Assembly: GCA_030407085.1 (NCBI GenBank)
Contig: CM059587.1
Coordinates: forward strand, 46,412,501 to 46,476,500
Length of the DNA: 64,000 nt
Direction of reading: 5' to 3'
Source: Trichopria drosophilae
Taxonomy: Eukaryota > Arthropoda > Insecta > Hymenoptera > Diapriidae
In this document: piece by piece, positions 11,502 through 21,569 of the stretch
Numbering within the stretch: position 1 is the stretch's first letter
Layout: every line of letters starts with the position of its first letter
Program-made: the position numbers and the translations under genes
Notes under the pieces: model-generated
Databases searched by the model: none
Seen by the model: only the letters and a program-made list of their open reading frames with translations
Told to the model about the DNA's origin: nothing

Positions 11502-12246
11502 ACTGTCACTTGTAGCATCTGATGCTACAGGGGCCGAGTGACCAGCCCCTGCAGCACTGCGGTTGCCTGATATCGACGCCGGAGTGCCCGCTTGCGCACT
11601 CGTACCCGACGCCGGTACTGGGGATCCGACCCCTGCACCGTAAACTTCTTTCTGCCGCTATTCTGCCATATTTGGTTTATTAATCGGGGTTCCTTCCCCC
11701 AGCTAGTTCTTTGGTCCGCATCGGATATTTTATTTCTCCGATACCTATTAGCAGCATTCCCCGATCCGCCACCTGGAGACACGCCCGTTAGAAGGAATCA
11801 CCAAGACTCCGGCGGGTGGGCTCGAACACCCGAGCGATTGAGTAGGGTCCTGCTCCTCTCACAGGAAGGATGGGACGCGGTGGTCCAACTCGCCACATCC
11901 ATCGTGGAGAAGCTGAGTGCTATCCGCAAAAACGAGGAGGGACGGATAGAAATACCTATCTGTCATGTGCCATGATATCGGCGAAGAGCCTCTCTTAACT
12001 TAAACAAGAAATTTAATTTCGCATTACTTACAGTTTACATATTAAATTACATAACAGTATTCTAATTGGAGGTTCCTCATGCAACGCTGACTAACCCTCC
12101 GGACTTTTATGTATTCTAGAAAAACCCAACATTAAGCTAATTAACAAAATGTAAAATTAACAAATTAACAAATACTGGAAAAAAAAACTACTTATAAAAA
12201 AACCAGATACATAAGTACTTAGTTACAATGCAACCTAATTACAATT

Positions 12247-14786
12247 TTATTCATACATTATATGCATAATTCTTCTATGCTTAAATTTAGTTAGATCATA
12301 GTGTATATCACCCATTAATTTGTTTGGGTGTAACATAATACGTTTGAAATAACTGGCCGTTGCTGCTTTAATATATTCTTTTACACTAGGTAAACTTAAT
12401 CTATCATGCACATAGCGAATTTTGGTATACCTATTGTATTTACCAACAAGACGCAGAAATTTATTTTGTACTACCTGCAGTTTATTAAATTTAATTTGGC
12501 TGATTAGATTCCATATGGGGCAGCCATATGTCATAGCAGGCCTAATTATTATCTTATAAACTAACAGCTTATTATTCCTACTTAATTTAGATCTATCCTT
12601 TAACAAAGGGTAGAGCGTGACCAATCCACCTATGGCTCTTTGTACAATATAATTGATGCGCTTGGTAAATGTAAGCGTTTTATCTAGTATTATGCCGAGA
12701 TATTTAACAGCATTCGACCATCTAATATGTAACTATTTCAATAATTACCAACATATAGATTACGATATTTCATTGATGTGTAAATCCTTATTTTTTTTAT
12801 TTTCTTTTATTTTGTTGATTACTGCATGGAATTTTGATATGGAGAATTTACAATTATAACATTTATTTGCCGTTCTTTCGCGTCAATAAATTAAAATCAG
12901 ACACCGATACTTTATATTTACACTAAGTTTACACACATGCGGAATAACTTATGCGGATACGGTACACACATTTAAAAAATATACAATCCTAGTCAATATT
13001 CGGTCCAGGAACGAGATAACTTACGCGGGTTAAAATTTGTCAATTAACGAATCACAAAACGGAATTAATTACGCGAATAAGGATTTTATAAAAATAACGG
13101 CAAAATAATTATAACATACCAAATATGTACACAAAAAAAAACCGGAAATGCCACGCAGCGGGAGAGAAGGCGCATATCTTCCGTGATGACTTAATCTTTA
13201 AATCTTCGGGGCCCCTGAATTTATTGGGCCGGCCCTGGTTTCTGCTCGCTGATCCGCCGGTCGAATTGTTGGTTGAACTCCAGTAGCGGGATCTCCCCGG
13301 GTACCCACTGGCCGCTCCTTCGCCTTCCGTATTCTCGCGGAACCTCGACAGGGGAAGCAGAGCGGCAGATAATTTTCAAAAATTGAAGTTGGAAAAAATT
13401 TGGAGAGATCACGCTTACCTTGGACTTCGACCAGGCGGGTCGAAGTCGATGAAAATAATCGCCTTTGATTATGTAAAAGACGGCTGCATCGGCTTTGCCC
13501 TGATGTGAATCGACGCCCTGGAAGATTGGTGCGTGGCCACGTCTTGATGTTCCTCGATGAGGGTCGCCGACGTAGGGACTTTATTTGCAGGCCGTAAGAG
13601 GAAGCGGCGTAATTCTCTTGAGCCCCAAGCGGAGCTCTTATTTATAATCTCGGGGCTGCCCCTCAGGAATCGCCACGATGCATTTTTACTTGGAATTTTG
13701 GGTGGAACTATCAGTCATTCAAATGTCATTTGTGCATTTGAACTGACAGTTCCTCCCTTTCATTTAAAAACATCCGCGCCGCATGCGCATTATCGTGGCG
13801 GTGGATAACAGCGCCGTTTCTCATTCGTGCGCGATCCGCTTGGGGCGCCGTTCCCTTTCCGTGTTTCCCTTGCTGCCTACCCGCGGTCACGTGGGGATTA
13901 GTATTTCAACATGGCGGGCAGCCACACGTTCCGGTCGCGCACGTGCTTTCTTGTTTTCGCGATTTTTCCTTCTCTCCCTTTTTCCTTCTCTCTCTCGTGT
14001 AATAAACGTCGCGTTACAAATAGGATTCCCTTTTTCTATTTCTATATATTTATTTAACGTAGGTCTGCGCTTCGTGAAAACAATAGCTTCGGTCTTACCA
14101 TTATTTATTTTAATTTTCGATTTAGAAAGGTATTTAATTACTTTATTTATACTCTCTTGCAATCTGTTAACTATTGTATCAATTCTATATGACGATGTGA
14201 ATAATGCTGTATCGTCGGCGAATAAACTTAAATGTACATGTTTGGTTCTGACAATATCGTTTATGTACATAAGGTAGAGTATGGGTCCTAATACCGATCC
14301 TGGTGGTACGCCAGCCATTACACGCTTAGTCGTAGATTTATTATTATTACATTCAACATACATTTTCCTATTTCTGATATATGAATTAATTAATCGCACT
14401 ATATATGTTGGAAAGTTATGATTAATTAATTTAGAGATTAGACCATTCAGCCAAACATTATCGAATGCTTTTTCGAAATCTAGTAGCAATAGACCAATAT
14501 GCTTATTACCATTAAATTTATCAGTTATGAAGTTAACAAGTCTCGCAAGTTGATCAACAGTACTATGACAGTTCCGAAATCCAAATTGTTCATCAATTAA
14601 AATATTACGATCTTTTATTATCTTAATAATTCTACTTTTAATAATTCTTTCGACTACTTTACTTAAAAATGGTAATAAGCTTATTGGTCTATAGCTACTA
14701 GGTAATGTACGATTTTTACCTGGTTTAGGAATCGGTATTATTTTTGCTTTTTGCCATGCCGTAGGGAAGTGACCTAAGCAAAACAT
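12247..14786 (-). pseudogene. jockey-type reverse transcriptase, interrupted by insertion
   Basis: The larger frame starts with 'FPTAWQKAKIIPIPKPGK' followed by 'SYRPISLLPFLSK', the jockey-clade RT signature. It continues through 'GFRNCHSTVDQL', 'LLDFEKAFDNVW', 'AGVPPGSVLGPIL' and the catalytic 'FADDTALF'. The usual VPQGS motif is altered to VPPGS, so the enzyme is probably inactive even before the insertion. The frame runs into inserted DNA at 14018 after 'EKGNPI' and resumes at 12727 with 'RWSNAVKYLG', the normal next motif of jockey RTs. The thumb continues to 12247 with 'RPAMTYGCPIW'. The 5' endonuclease pieces lie at 15600-14805. Confidence 0.8.
12728..14018 (-). mobile_element. 1.29-kb LTR-like insertion in the jockey RT (TSD AATA)
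   Basis: The insertion begins TGTAAC and ends GTTACA, a perfect 6-bp inverted TG...CA terminus. It is flanked by AATA at 12724-12727 and at 14019-14022. Removing it plus one AATA restores the interrupted jockey reading frame. No gag or pol domains are visible inside; the left third is AT-rich and the right part is GC-rich with short frames of no recognisable domain. It is a large solo LTR or a short LTR-type derivative (TRIM-like). Strand is a guess. Confidence 0.75.
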
Positions 14787-14804
14787 TGCATTAATAATTA
14801 GGGT

Positions 14805-15600
14805 CTAATATCTAATAATTTCTGCTTTATCAACATTTTTATATATGTACTTATTGTTAACTACTAATGGGGGTATATCTTTTACTTTTTTTGTGTAATA
14901 TTTAGTTATTTTCCACAATGATTGATCATTAGTACTGCATTCCAATAACTTTGTCTCCCATTGTTGTTCATTCCACTTCTTTAATTTTTTATTAACAATA
15001 ATTTGCATAATATGCATGTACATTTTGTTTCTACTACTTCTATCCTTTTGATATTTTCGTCTTAAACTATTTTTAATATTGATTAATAATTTAATTTTGT
15101 CAGGTAACTGCAATATAATTATTTTGGGTGGTTCTTAAAGATATATACTTAGTTACTGCTGTAGTAATAACTTTATTTAAAACATTAACGCTTTTCTCAA
15201 TATCTGTTCTGTACATATAATTATTATGTAGTTTAATATTATTTACTATATATTCTTTGAAACCTTTCCAATCTGCTTTTCTATAATTATATATTATGTT
15301 GGTATCTAATTTTAAAATTTGTTCCTTAACGATAATTTGAACTGGATTATGATCCGAACTTAATATTTGCAGAGAATCGGGGGTAGAATATTTATGTATA
15401 TTTTTTAATATAAAAATGTCTAATACACTGGGTCTACCATATTTTGGAAAATGTGTTGGTAGCTCAGGTGCTGCAATTATTAATTTCATTTTCAGGCAAT
15501 AATCAATCAGAAATTTGCCTTTTGCATTATTAGTAAAACAGTTCCATGCCATGCTACGTGTTTCCACATAAAGTGTAACAGTATAAACTAGTATATCCAC
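14805..15600 (-). pseudogene. jockey-type endonuclease C-terminal part and linker
   Basis: The frame around 15560-15100 shows 'WNCFTNNAKG' and, later, 'GRPSVLDIFI' and 'SSDHNPV', the last three landmarks of a jockey apurinic-like endonuclease (the SDH catalytic His region is retained). The N-terminal half with the catalytic Glu is absent. A second frame (15113-14805) encodes the linker toward the RT. The two frames overlap by 14 bp, consistent with a frameshift in an old copy. The coding start shown is only where similarity begins. Confidence 0.7.
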
Positions 15601-15752
15601 CGCGTTATTTACATGCATTTTACATGGAAATTTGATTTTTTAATCGCAAACCAATTCGTTTACAATTAATTCAAAATATTTCGTAGAACGACAGTGTTTT
15701 GTTAAATAAATATTCAATTACGTGTTTAAATCTGCGGCTGCGGTATGATCTA

Positions 15753-16015
15753 CAGTAAAATCCCTTTTACTTGAACAGGGTCGAGCCGGCATTTCCCTTC
15801 CGACCGCGTTTATTTGAACGCTTACAGTTGTCCCCACTCTTCGCGCAATATACCCATCCGGCGTGAGTAGCGCACGCGCATTGGAATTTGTATCCGCGTA
15901 AGAGCGAGTAGTGGGGGTAAGGGGAAGTAGAAATCGTCCAAATAAACGAGATTATTTTGTTCAAATAGACGGGGTGTTCAAGAAAGCGAGTGTTCAAGTA
16001 AGCGGGGTTTTAATG
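15753..16015. mobile_element. TA-flanked MITE, 263 bp (pogo/Tigger-like ends)
   Basis: CAGTAAAATCCC...TTACTTGAACA on the left is mirrored by 'tgttcaagtaagcggggttt' leading to AATG at the right, with TA on both sides (15751-15752, 16016-16017). CAGT-type termini and a TA target suit pogo/Tigger-group elements. The interior is non-coding. Confidence 0.6.
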
Positions 16016-16017
16016 TA

Positions 16018-16510
16018 TATCCTGCCCGTAAAGCAGGACGTACACAACGCGCTGTGGTAGAGAAGTTCGGAACTAGAAACTACAATCACTAATGGTACTG
16101 TAGAATACAAGTGTTTCATAGGAAGTCGGAGAAGGCTGTTACACATACAGACTGCCTGCAAGTGGAGCCAGCAATTCCTATAACCAACGAATATAGACGA
16201 ATATAGAAGCGCAGAGCCCATGTTACAGAAATGTCAAGTATCTGGCAAACATGAAACCACTAGTTTGTTTGCCAACTATATAGAAGCGCTGACCCTAATT
16301 TTCCGTTCCTGTCTTTCTAATGACGGTGCGCTCGGATCCACTATTTCCTCACCGCTCATCGAGCGGTTTTTACTCCGTCTCTCTAATGGGGCAAACATAA
16401 AGGAACCCCTCTTTCCTCCCCCCTCATCGACAGCTCTTTTTCCTCCGTCTACCTAATACGGCAAACGTATCTTATCCTCTTCGTCCTCACTTGGTATATT
16501 TTTCTTAAAT
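16018..16510. other. Unassigned 0.5-kb stretch left of the Copia remnant
   Basis: No coding region is recognised. Pyrimidine-rich blocks repeat loosely: 'cgctcatcgag..gtttttactccgtct' near 16355 and 'cctcatcgacagctctttttcctccgtct' near 16420, each followed by 'ctaat..ggcaaac'. It might be LTR or 3' UTR debris of the adjacent Copia element, but I cannot show this. Confidence 0.3.
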
Positions 16511-17454
16511 TCAAGAGGAAAAATATTCTTCTTGAAACACTTTTCTAGAGAAATCATGAATAAAAGTTAGTAGAAATCGGGCGCCACCGATCGATTTTGT
16601 CTCCATTGGACCAACCAAATCTGAGTGTACCAATTCTAACACTTGAGTAGATTTTGATAAACTGTGCCCAAAAGGCTTTCTTGAATGCTTTCCTTCTGCA
16701 CAGAATTTACAGTTATTAATTCCAATTGAACCATTACCGAATTGCACATCATAAACGACACCATCACGCATTTTCTTCAAATTACTGTAGCACATATGAC
16801 CAAGTCGACGATGCCAAAGCTGCAACGATTTGTCTTCTTTCTTGACGAAGATACATCGATCATTTCTTGAATTGAATTTGTAGACACCATTTTCAGCTTC
16901 AGATTCCAAAATTACTTGATTATTGACATCATAAATAGTACAAAGTTTTTTATCAAATACCTTGTTGCCTTTCTCTGTGATTCGTTTCACCGATAACAAG
17001 TTCATCGATAAATTTGGTACACATAAAACATAACTTCTATTGTTTTTCCATTGATAGATAGCTCAGTGTTACCTTGTTTATCAACTTTCAACTTATCACT
17101 ATTCGCGGTAATTATTTCGTTTATTACCGATTCCTTGCAATTTGTTTTCAAATCACGTTTTGGAGTCATGTGGTTTGATGCACCACTATCTATGTACCAT
17201 TCATTTAAAGTACTATTCTGCAGTTGACTCTTCACCGTAAAGGCATAATTAGCATTTCGATCCTTATTTTCGTAATTTTGATGTTGCTTTGATTCCGCCA
17301 GCTTCATGGGACACTCTGAACTTTTGTGATTCTTGCCACCACACGTATAACACTTAAATATCCTTGGCTTTTTCTTCTTGAAGTTAAGTTCGATTCGCAA
17401 CCTTTTTATTGAAGAATGCTCCACTTGATTCTTGAGTTTCTTCCATTTTAACAT
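16511..17454 (-). pseudogene. Copia Gag-Pol fragment: zinc knuckle, protease, integrase start
   Basis: The first frame (17454-17002) has a zinc knuckle 'CYTCGGKNHKSSEC' (C-x2-C-x4-H-x4-C). It is followed by 'WYIDSGASNHMT', the Copia protease active site (D-S-G). A second frame (17005-16511), overlapping by 4 bp in another phase, carries the pre-integrase segment 'LWHRRLGHMCYSNLKKM' with the zinc-binding 'CKFCAEGKH'. It goes on to the first integrase aspartate in 'HSDLVGPME' and a 'FIHDFSRK' motif, then breaks off. The order (protease, integrase, and by family knowledge RT afterwards) is the Ty1/Copia order. The frame change and truncation make it a pseudogene. Confidence 0.8.
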
Positions 17455-17459
17455 CTAAT

Positions 17460-17950
17460 AATTTTAATTTTATTTCATCTGCGGACAAAATACGATCAAC
17501 GCCTTCCAAACTCAAAATCAGTGGTTAAAACTGGCTAACTTACTCGCAATAGAGGTTTTTCTTATCAACATAATCTTGCATATTGTTGCATTGTTCCAAT
17601 TTTATCGTTACTAACTGTTGTAATAAACCAGTTCTTCGTAATAAACCTCTATCTTGATACATTGCTTGTAGTTTAGTCCAGATTTCCAACGCAGTTATAC
17701 ATGACCGAATATGCACAAAGAGACTCGGTTCTACACTAATAATGTACGTTTGGCTTCATCCAACTTATCTTGATTTTTTTCAACAGCAATAGATGGATCG
17801 TCTTCATTTGGAATTATACATTTTTTTAGTTTTCTTATTACCATGTAGTTCTCCATAGTAAAACACCAATCATGGTAATTTGAGCTACCTTTCAATAGAA
17901 AAATCATTCCTTTGGAGACTCATTTTAATTTGGATATAACACTCGATAAA
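17460..17950 (-). pseudogene. Copia gag remnant
   Basis: On the minus strand, around 17900-17700, the frame reads 'CFTMENYM' and then 'AVEKNQDKLDEAK'. This is the standard early region of Copia-type Gag (YxxWxxxM followed by 'W...D..A...I'). Stops and shifts occur further on, toward 17460. It belongs to the same decayed element as the zinc-knuckle and protease frame just to its left. Confidence 0.55.
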
Positions 17951-18009
17951 ATCTTAACTCGATTTCACCAACACGTGAGCATAATCTCGCTTTCGAATTC
18001 AATACACAA

Positions 18010-19187
18010 CCCTGGTGAAAATTTCTCATTCAATCCGATTGGGCAATCCGCAATTTGTTCCCGACCTAATCAGTTCTAAACGGACCTAATCAGACACCTT
18101 TGCACCCTCTCGAAACGGACCTAATGAGACCGAAACGGATTCAAACTGTTCTAAACGGACCTAATCCGAGAATGAAATTTTCCAAAATTTTAAATTTATA
18201 TAAAAATTAATTTCTTTTTATTTTTTTTTATATTTTAAAATTTTTTTTTAATAATTTAATTATCTTTAAAAAATCTGTTCTCAAGCGGTCACCATCCAAG
18301 TAGTATTCCCCAACAAGAATGCTTAACAAGGAAGAATGACCGCGCGCGTCACGGACCACTGGTCTACTACTGTCGATCACTACTTACATCGTAATATGAT
18401 ATTTGTGTCACACGTTAAAATTTTTAAAAATTCTTCAATATCTCGAAAACGGTGAGAGATACGTGAAATCTGACAAAATTTTGAGGTTTGTCAAAAAGGA
18501 GGGATGACTTCGAGCTAACTAATGCATACATAAGAGAATTTTGAAAATTTACAAAATTGAAAATTCCGATTCGTTCCGAATGAGGGGTCCGATTGAAACC
18601 GTTTGAAATGCCTATCTGGATTGATTCCGATTCGTTCCGAATGAGAGGTCCGATTGAGACCTTTTGACATTTCCGCTTCAGATTAAATCCGATTCGTTCC
18701 GATTGATAGTTCGGATTGAAACCGTTTGAGTTTTCTACCTCGGAATGATTCCGAATCATTCCGATTGACTGTTCGGATTGAAACCGTTAGAAATATATGC
18801 TTTCCATTAAATCCGATTCGTTCCGAATGAGGGTTCCGATTGAGACCGTTTGACATTTCCACTTCAGATCGAATCCGATTCGTTCCGATTGACAGTTCGG
18901 ATTGAAACCGTTTGAAATGTCTACCTGGATTGATTCCGTTTCGTTCCGATTGATCGTTCGGAATGAGTCCGATTAATTCTGAATAAATGATCGGATTGAA
19001 TCCGTTTGAAATGTCGCCCTCGGATTGAATCCGATTCGTTCCGAATAAAATTTCCGATTGCAACCGATTGAAACCGACGTCCGATTGAGTTCGATTGTAT
19101 CGGGGACAAATTGCGGATTGAAACCGAATAGGTCTGATCGAGTCTCATTAGGTCCGATTGAAGTTCAATCGGAAATTTTTACCAGGG
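18010..19187. mobile_element. Inverted-repeat element (1.18 kb) with a 62-bp minisatellite core
   Basis: The ends are CCCTGGTGAAAATTTC (18010) and 'aaatttttaccaggg' (ending 19187), with further mirrored blocks ('atccgcaatttgtt.ccg' on the left, 'aaattgcggatt' on the right). Each flank is built of short 'ggacctaat' or 'aggtccgatt' motifs. It interrupts the Copia leader. No clear target duplication was found and no transposase is present. The core (18563-19060) is a tandem repeat listed separately. Confidence 0.55.
18563..19060. repeat. 61-62 bp tandem repeat, about eight units
   Basis: Units start at 18563, 18624, 18686 and 18748, with a period of 61-62 bp. Each begins 'a(a/t)tccgattcgttccga' and contains 'ccgattgaaaccgtttga'. 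Unit 2 resembles unit 5 and unit 3 resembles unit 6 more than they resemble direct neighbours, which suggests a three-unit higher-order period of about 186 bp. Open frames across the array are repetitive and should not be taken as genes. Confidence 0.75.
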
Positions 19188-19270
19188 AATTAAGTTCCAG
19201 CTTTATAATATCCAAAAAAAATATTTGTCTTTACAAATGCCAAAAACACTTCCAAGCACACAGCGAGTAT

Positions 19271-19285
19271 TCTGGGCCCATAACC
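19271..19285 (-). promoter_or_regulatory. Copia primer-binding site (internal tRNA-iMet type)
   Basis: On the minus strand the sequence next to the presumed 5' LTR reads 'aacaggttatgggcccaga'. This matches my memory of the primer site of Drosophila copia, which pairs with an internal part of initiator tRNA-Met rather than its 3' end. The match fixes the orientation of the Copia remnant and the inner border of its LTR at 19286. Confidence 0.65.
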
Positions 19286-19385
19286 TGTTATTATTATAAG
19301 GATGCCTCACGATAAAGGAAACTCAAAAGTTTTATTGTCCGCATGTTCAAAAACTTTTATTACCACAACCCGAACGGAAGGAACC

Positions 19386-19489
19386 CTGCAAACACGGTAA
19401 GTAACAGTTATGTAATATTTATGTAATTGTTACATTGTTACATAAATGTTACATAGTTGTCACATAACGGTTACTTTTCTGTTTGCAGA
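19386..19489. mobile_element. Small palindromic MITE (about 104 bp)
   Basis: CTGCAAACACGGTAAGTAAC on the left mirrors 'ggttacttttctgtttgcag' on the right. The middle is rich in 'ttacataa' and 'ttatgtaa' blocks, so it is nearly all inverted repeat. It lies in the presumed Copia LTR. No coding content. Confidence 0.55.
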
Positions 19490-19751
19490 GAATTAAAAGC
19501 CCGGTTCGGAACCGGAATAGAGAACAAATTTAACCATAAACAAAATATATATACATAGATAATCTCATTCAGTTATATGTATAGAATGTACGATCAAAAG
19601 ATAATTAACAATTACATTATCTATATCCGGTTGATAAAACAGAAAGGGAATAGCGAAAGGCCGCAGCTGTGTCATCTCGCCGGGCTCTCGGGTATAAATT
19701 AATTGTCGCAACACCGCCTATCCTCACCCAAATTCAGATTCACACCCAACA

Positions 19752-19899
19752 TTGGGATGGCGTTCCCGGTGGCTTTTCTGTTTCCTATATTTAACATTTA
19801 ACATTCGTTTCACTTTGTAACTGTTGGTGCCCGGTCCAATAATAATTACGTAGTTTCTGTGATTTTTCTTTGCTTTTCTTTTTACTTTTATAAAATATT
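19752..19899 (+). promoter_or_regulatory. Short interval upstream of the ArfGAP start codon
   Basis: About 150 bp separate the presumed Copia LTR from the ATG. They must contain 5' UTR, and possibly the core promoter. The interval holds a pyrimidine-rich run just before the ATG. A TATA-like 'gggtataaatt' lies at about 19691 on the + strand, inside what I take as LTR sequence. No element can be proven. Confidence 0.3.
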
Positions 19900-20872
19900 A
19901 TGAGTGCAAAGTGCTTTAAGACGGCGGATGCGAATGAGAAAGTGCTTATGGAGTTGTTAAAAAAACCTGGAAACAATGTGTGCGCTGACTGCGGCGCAAA
20001 AAGTGAGTTCGTAACTTGATTTCAAATGAACATATCTAACTGGTATCGAGAATTTTATCGCAAATACAAAATTGCAATTTCGTATGAAAGCCTTTCTTAT
20101 TTATATATAATAGGTTCACTTACTACCTTCAATTTTCTTATTAATTTTCTTTAATAACGTGTTATTATATAATAATAACGTATCATAATTTATTTTTACT
20201 AAATGTAAAGTCTATAGAGGTTTACCACTTTTTAAATTTTAAATTAATTTAAAAAATCTAAAATTTTTTAAATGATACGTTGACTTATAGTAACAATTTT
20301 TCTGTCATCAATTGACTAAATTATCTTTAATTTCTCATTTAATGCTAATTAGTATTTTATTTCTAGATCCGGAATGGGCATCTTATAATATGGGAATATT
20401 TCTATGTGTAAGATGTGCTGGAGTACATCGATCAATGGGAGCCCATATTTCCAAAGTAAAACATTTGAAACTTGATAAATGGGAAGATTCTCAGGTAAAT
20501 CGAATTGGAGAAGTTGGTAATGCAATGTCAAAAATGCACTATGAAGAACGTGTACCATCATGTTATAGGAAACCTACTCAGGATTCTCCTCAGTGGGTGG
20601 ATGAATATATTATATTTTAAATGCTGATTGTTTGAATTTACAATGTATAATGTTATCTCTTGGTTGTGTGTAGAGTTTTGGTTGAGCAGTGGATAAGAGC
20701 AAAATATGAACGAGAGGAATTTTGTCATCCTGAAAGACAGAACCACTACGTCTTAGGTTACATGGAAGGTTTCTTAATGAAACGAGGGAAAGAGGATTCA
20801 CGCTATCAACCTCGAAAATTTGTCCTTAGTGAAGCGGATGACACCTTAAAGTATTATGTAAAAGAAAATAAG
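19900..20872 (+). CDS. ArfGAP with PH domains (ADAP/centaurin-alpha type), exons 1-3, 3'-partial
   Basis: Three exons join in frame: 19900-20002, 20367-20592 and 20674-20872 (528 nt, 176 codons), each bounded by GT...AG. Exon 1 starts at ATG 19900 with 'MSAKCFKTADANEKVLMELL'. The ArfGAP zinc finger C-x2-C-x16-C-x2-C spans exons 1 and 2 ('CADCGA' ... 'CVRCAGVHRSMG', including the catalytic-loop Arg). Exon 3 carries 'EQWIRAKYEREEF' and the first strands of a PH domain ('GYMEGFLMKRG', 'PRKFVLSE'). This order matches ADAP1/2 proteins, which stimulate GTP hydrolysis by Arf GTPases and bind phosphoinositides at membranes. A donor (aag|gtatta) follows exon 3. The remaining PH exons were not found in the window, so the gene runs on through a long intron or is truncated. 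Two frames within exon 2 and exon 3 read through introns and are artefacts. Confidence 0.85.
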
Positions 20873-21566
20873 GTATTATATGCATTAAATAATAGCATGT
20901 CATTATGAATCTGTTGTTTTTTTAATATTTCCATTTATTTACTGCTACCTGCTTCTAAAAGTGAATGTAATCACTGCATAGAATTAAATTGTGTAGATTA
21001 CCTGTCTTATGTGTATTTGTATTATCCATAATTCCCATATATGAGTGCATTTAATAGTGATGAATTTGTAAGCAAGTATAGCCAATATCACACAAATCTG
21101 TCTTTCTTCTTATAGGATAAAACACTGCTGAATTGGACCTATCTCATTTTAACTCTTAATATAGAGTTCTGTTTCAGGGTTCAGAAAATTTGAAATAATA
21201 TACTAAAAGTAATATAAACTTGAGTATGTTCAATAATAAATATAATTATTTTATTTTCTACACTTAGATATGATTTCCACAACAAAATTAATAGTGGATA
21301 GATTTTTCCTTAAGGAATTTATGTGAAATAAGTGTGGATAATTGTTGTGTGATAACACCTTGAAGGAAAGTACTCAATTAGATTGAAGAATCAACTGCTG
21401 TGTCTTATTAATATTATTTATAAATTGTTAAATATAACACATAGCATAGCAAGCATCTAGAATTGATGATATTGTATGAGTATGGAATATATAAAGATCT
21501 ACAAATTTTGTTAAACTGTATACATTAATGTTATTTAAGTACCTGTCAAATAGAATGTAAACTGCA
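20873..21566 (+). other. Start of ArfGAP intron 3; no gene seen
   Basis: AT-rich sequence directly after the exon 3 donor site. I searched by eye for the next PH-domain exon and found none. Confidence 0.4.
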
Positions 21567-21569
21567 AAG

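Larger units (their letters stand above)
7757..11975 (-). mobile_element. R1-clade non-LTR retrotransposon, decayed, minus strand
   Basis: Reading right to left, the block has the two-protein order of R1-type LINEs. First comes a Gag-like ORF1 ending in a CCHC knuckle. ORF2 follows, with an apurinic-type endonuclease and a reverse transcriptase. Several frameshifts separate the frames, and the C-terminal knuckle and 3' UTR expected of R1 elements are missing at the left edge, where the sequence runs into a GT-rich microsatellite near 7740. Both borders are approximate and no target duplication was identified. Its GC content is clearly above the AT-rich DNA around it. Confidence 0.8.
12030..15600 (-). 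mobile_element. jockey-type LINE, 5'-truncated, minus strand, split by an LTR insertion
   Basis: Coding pieces read right to left: the end of the endonuclease (about 15560-15100), a linker (15113-14805), the RT core (14786-14023) and, beyond the 1.29-kb insertion at 12728-14018, the thumb and C-terminus (12727-12247). The endonuclease lacks its N-terminal half, so the copy is 5'-truncated. A 3' poly(A) (a T-run at the left edge) is not evident. The insertion removes nothing: the reading frame resumes exactly when it and one 4-bp duplication are subtracted. Confidence 0.8.
16511..19751 (-). mobile_element. Copia-type LTR retrotransposon remnant, minus strand
   Basis: Right to left: a candidate 5' LTR (19286 to perhaps 19751, terminal TGTT/AACA), a primer-binding site at about 19271-19285, a decayed gag (about 17950-17460), a zinc knuckle, an aspartic protease motif and the beginning of integrase, which stops at 16511. 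Reverse transcriptase, RNase H and the second LTR are absent, so the element is 3'-truncated. It was also hit by an inverted-repeat element (18010-19187) in the leader and a roughly 104-bp MITE (19386-19489) in the presumed LTR. The outer LTR boundary is uncertain. Confidence 0.7.

Noticed and set aside
18424..19148. Overlapping open frames rich in 'SERIG' and 'NGFN'
   Set aside because: They are translations of the 62-bp minisatellite in several frames, with no ATG-led domain and no unique sequence.
18010..19187. CRISPR-like array
   Set aside because: The repeats are contiguous and diverged with no unique spacers, and the sequence is eukaryotic.
20349..20801. Antisense and intron-spanning frames over ArfGAP exons 2 and 3
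   Set aside because: They are explained by the spliced ArfGAP gene on the + strand.
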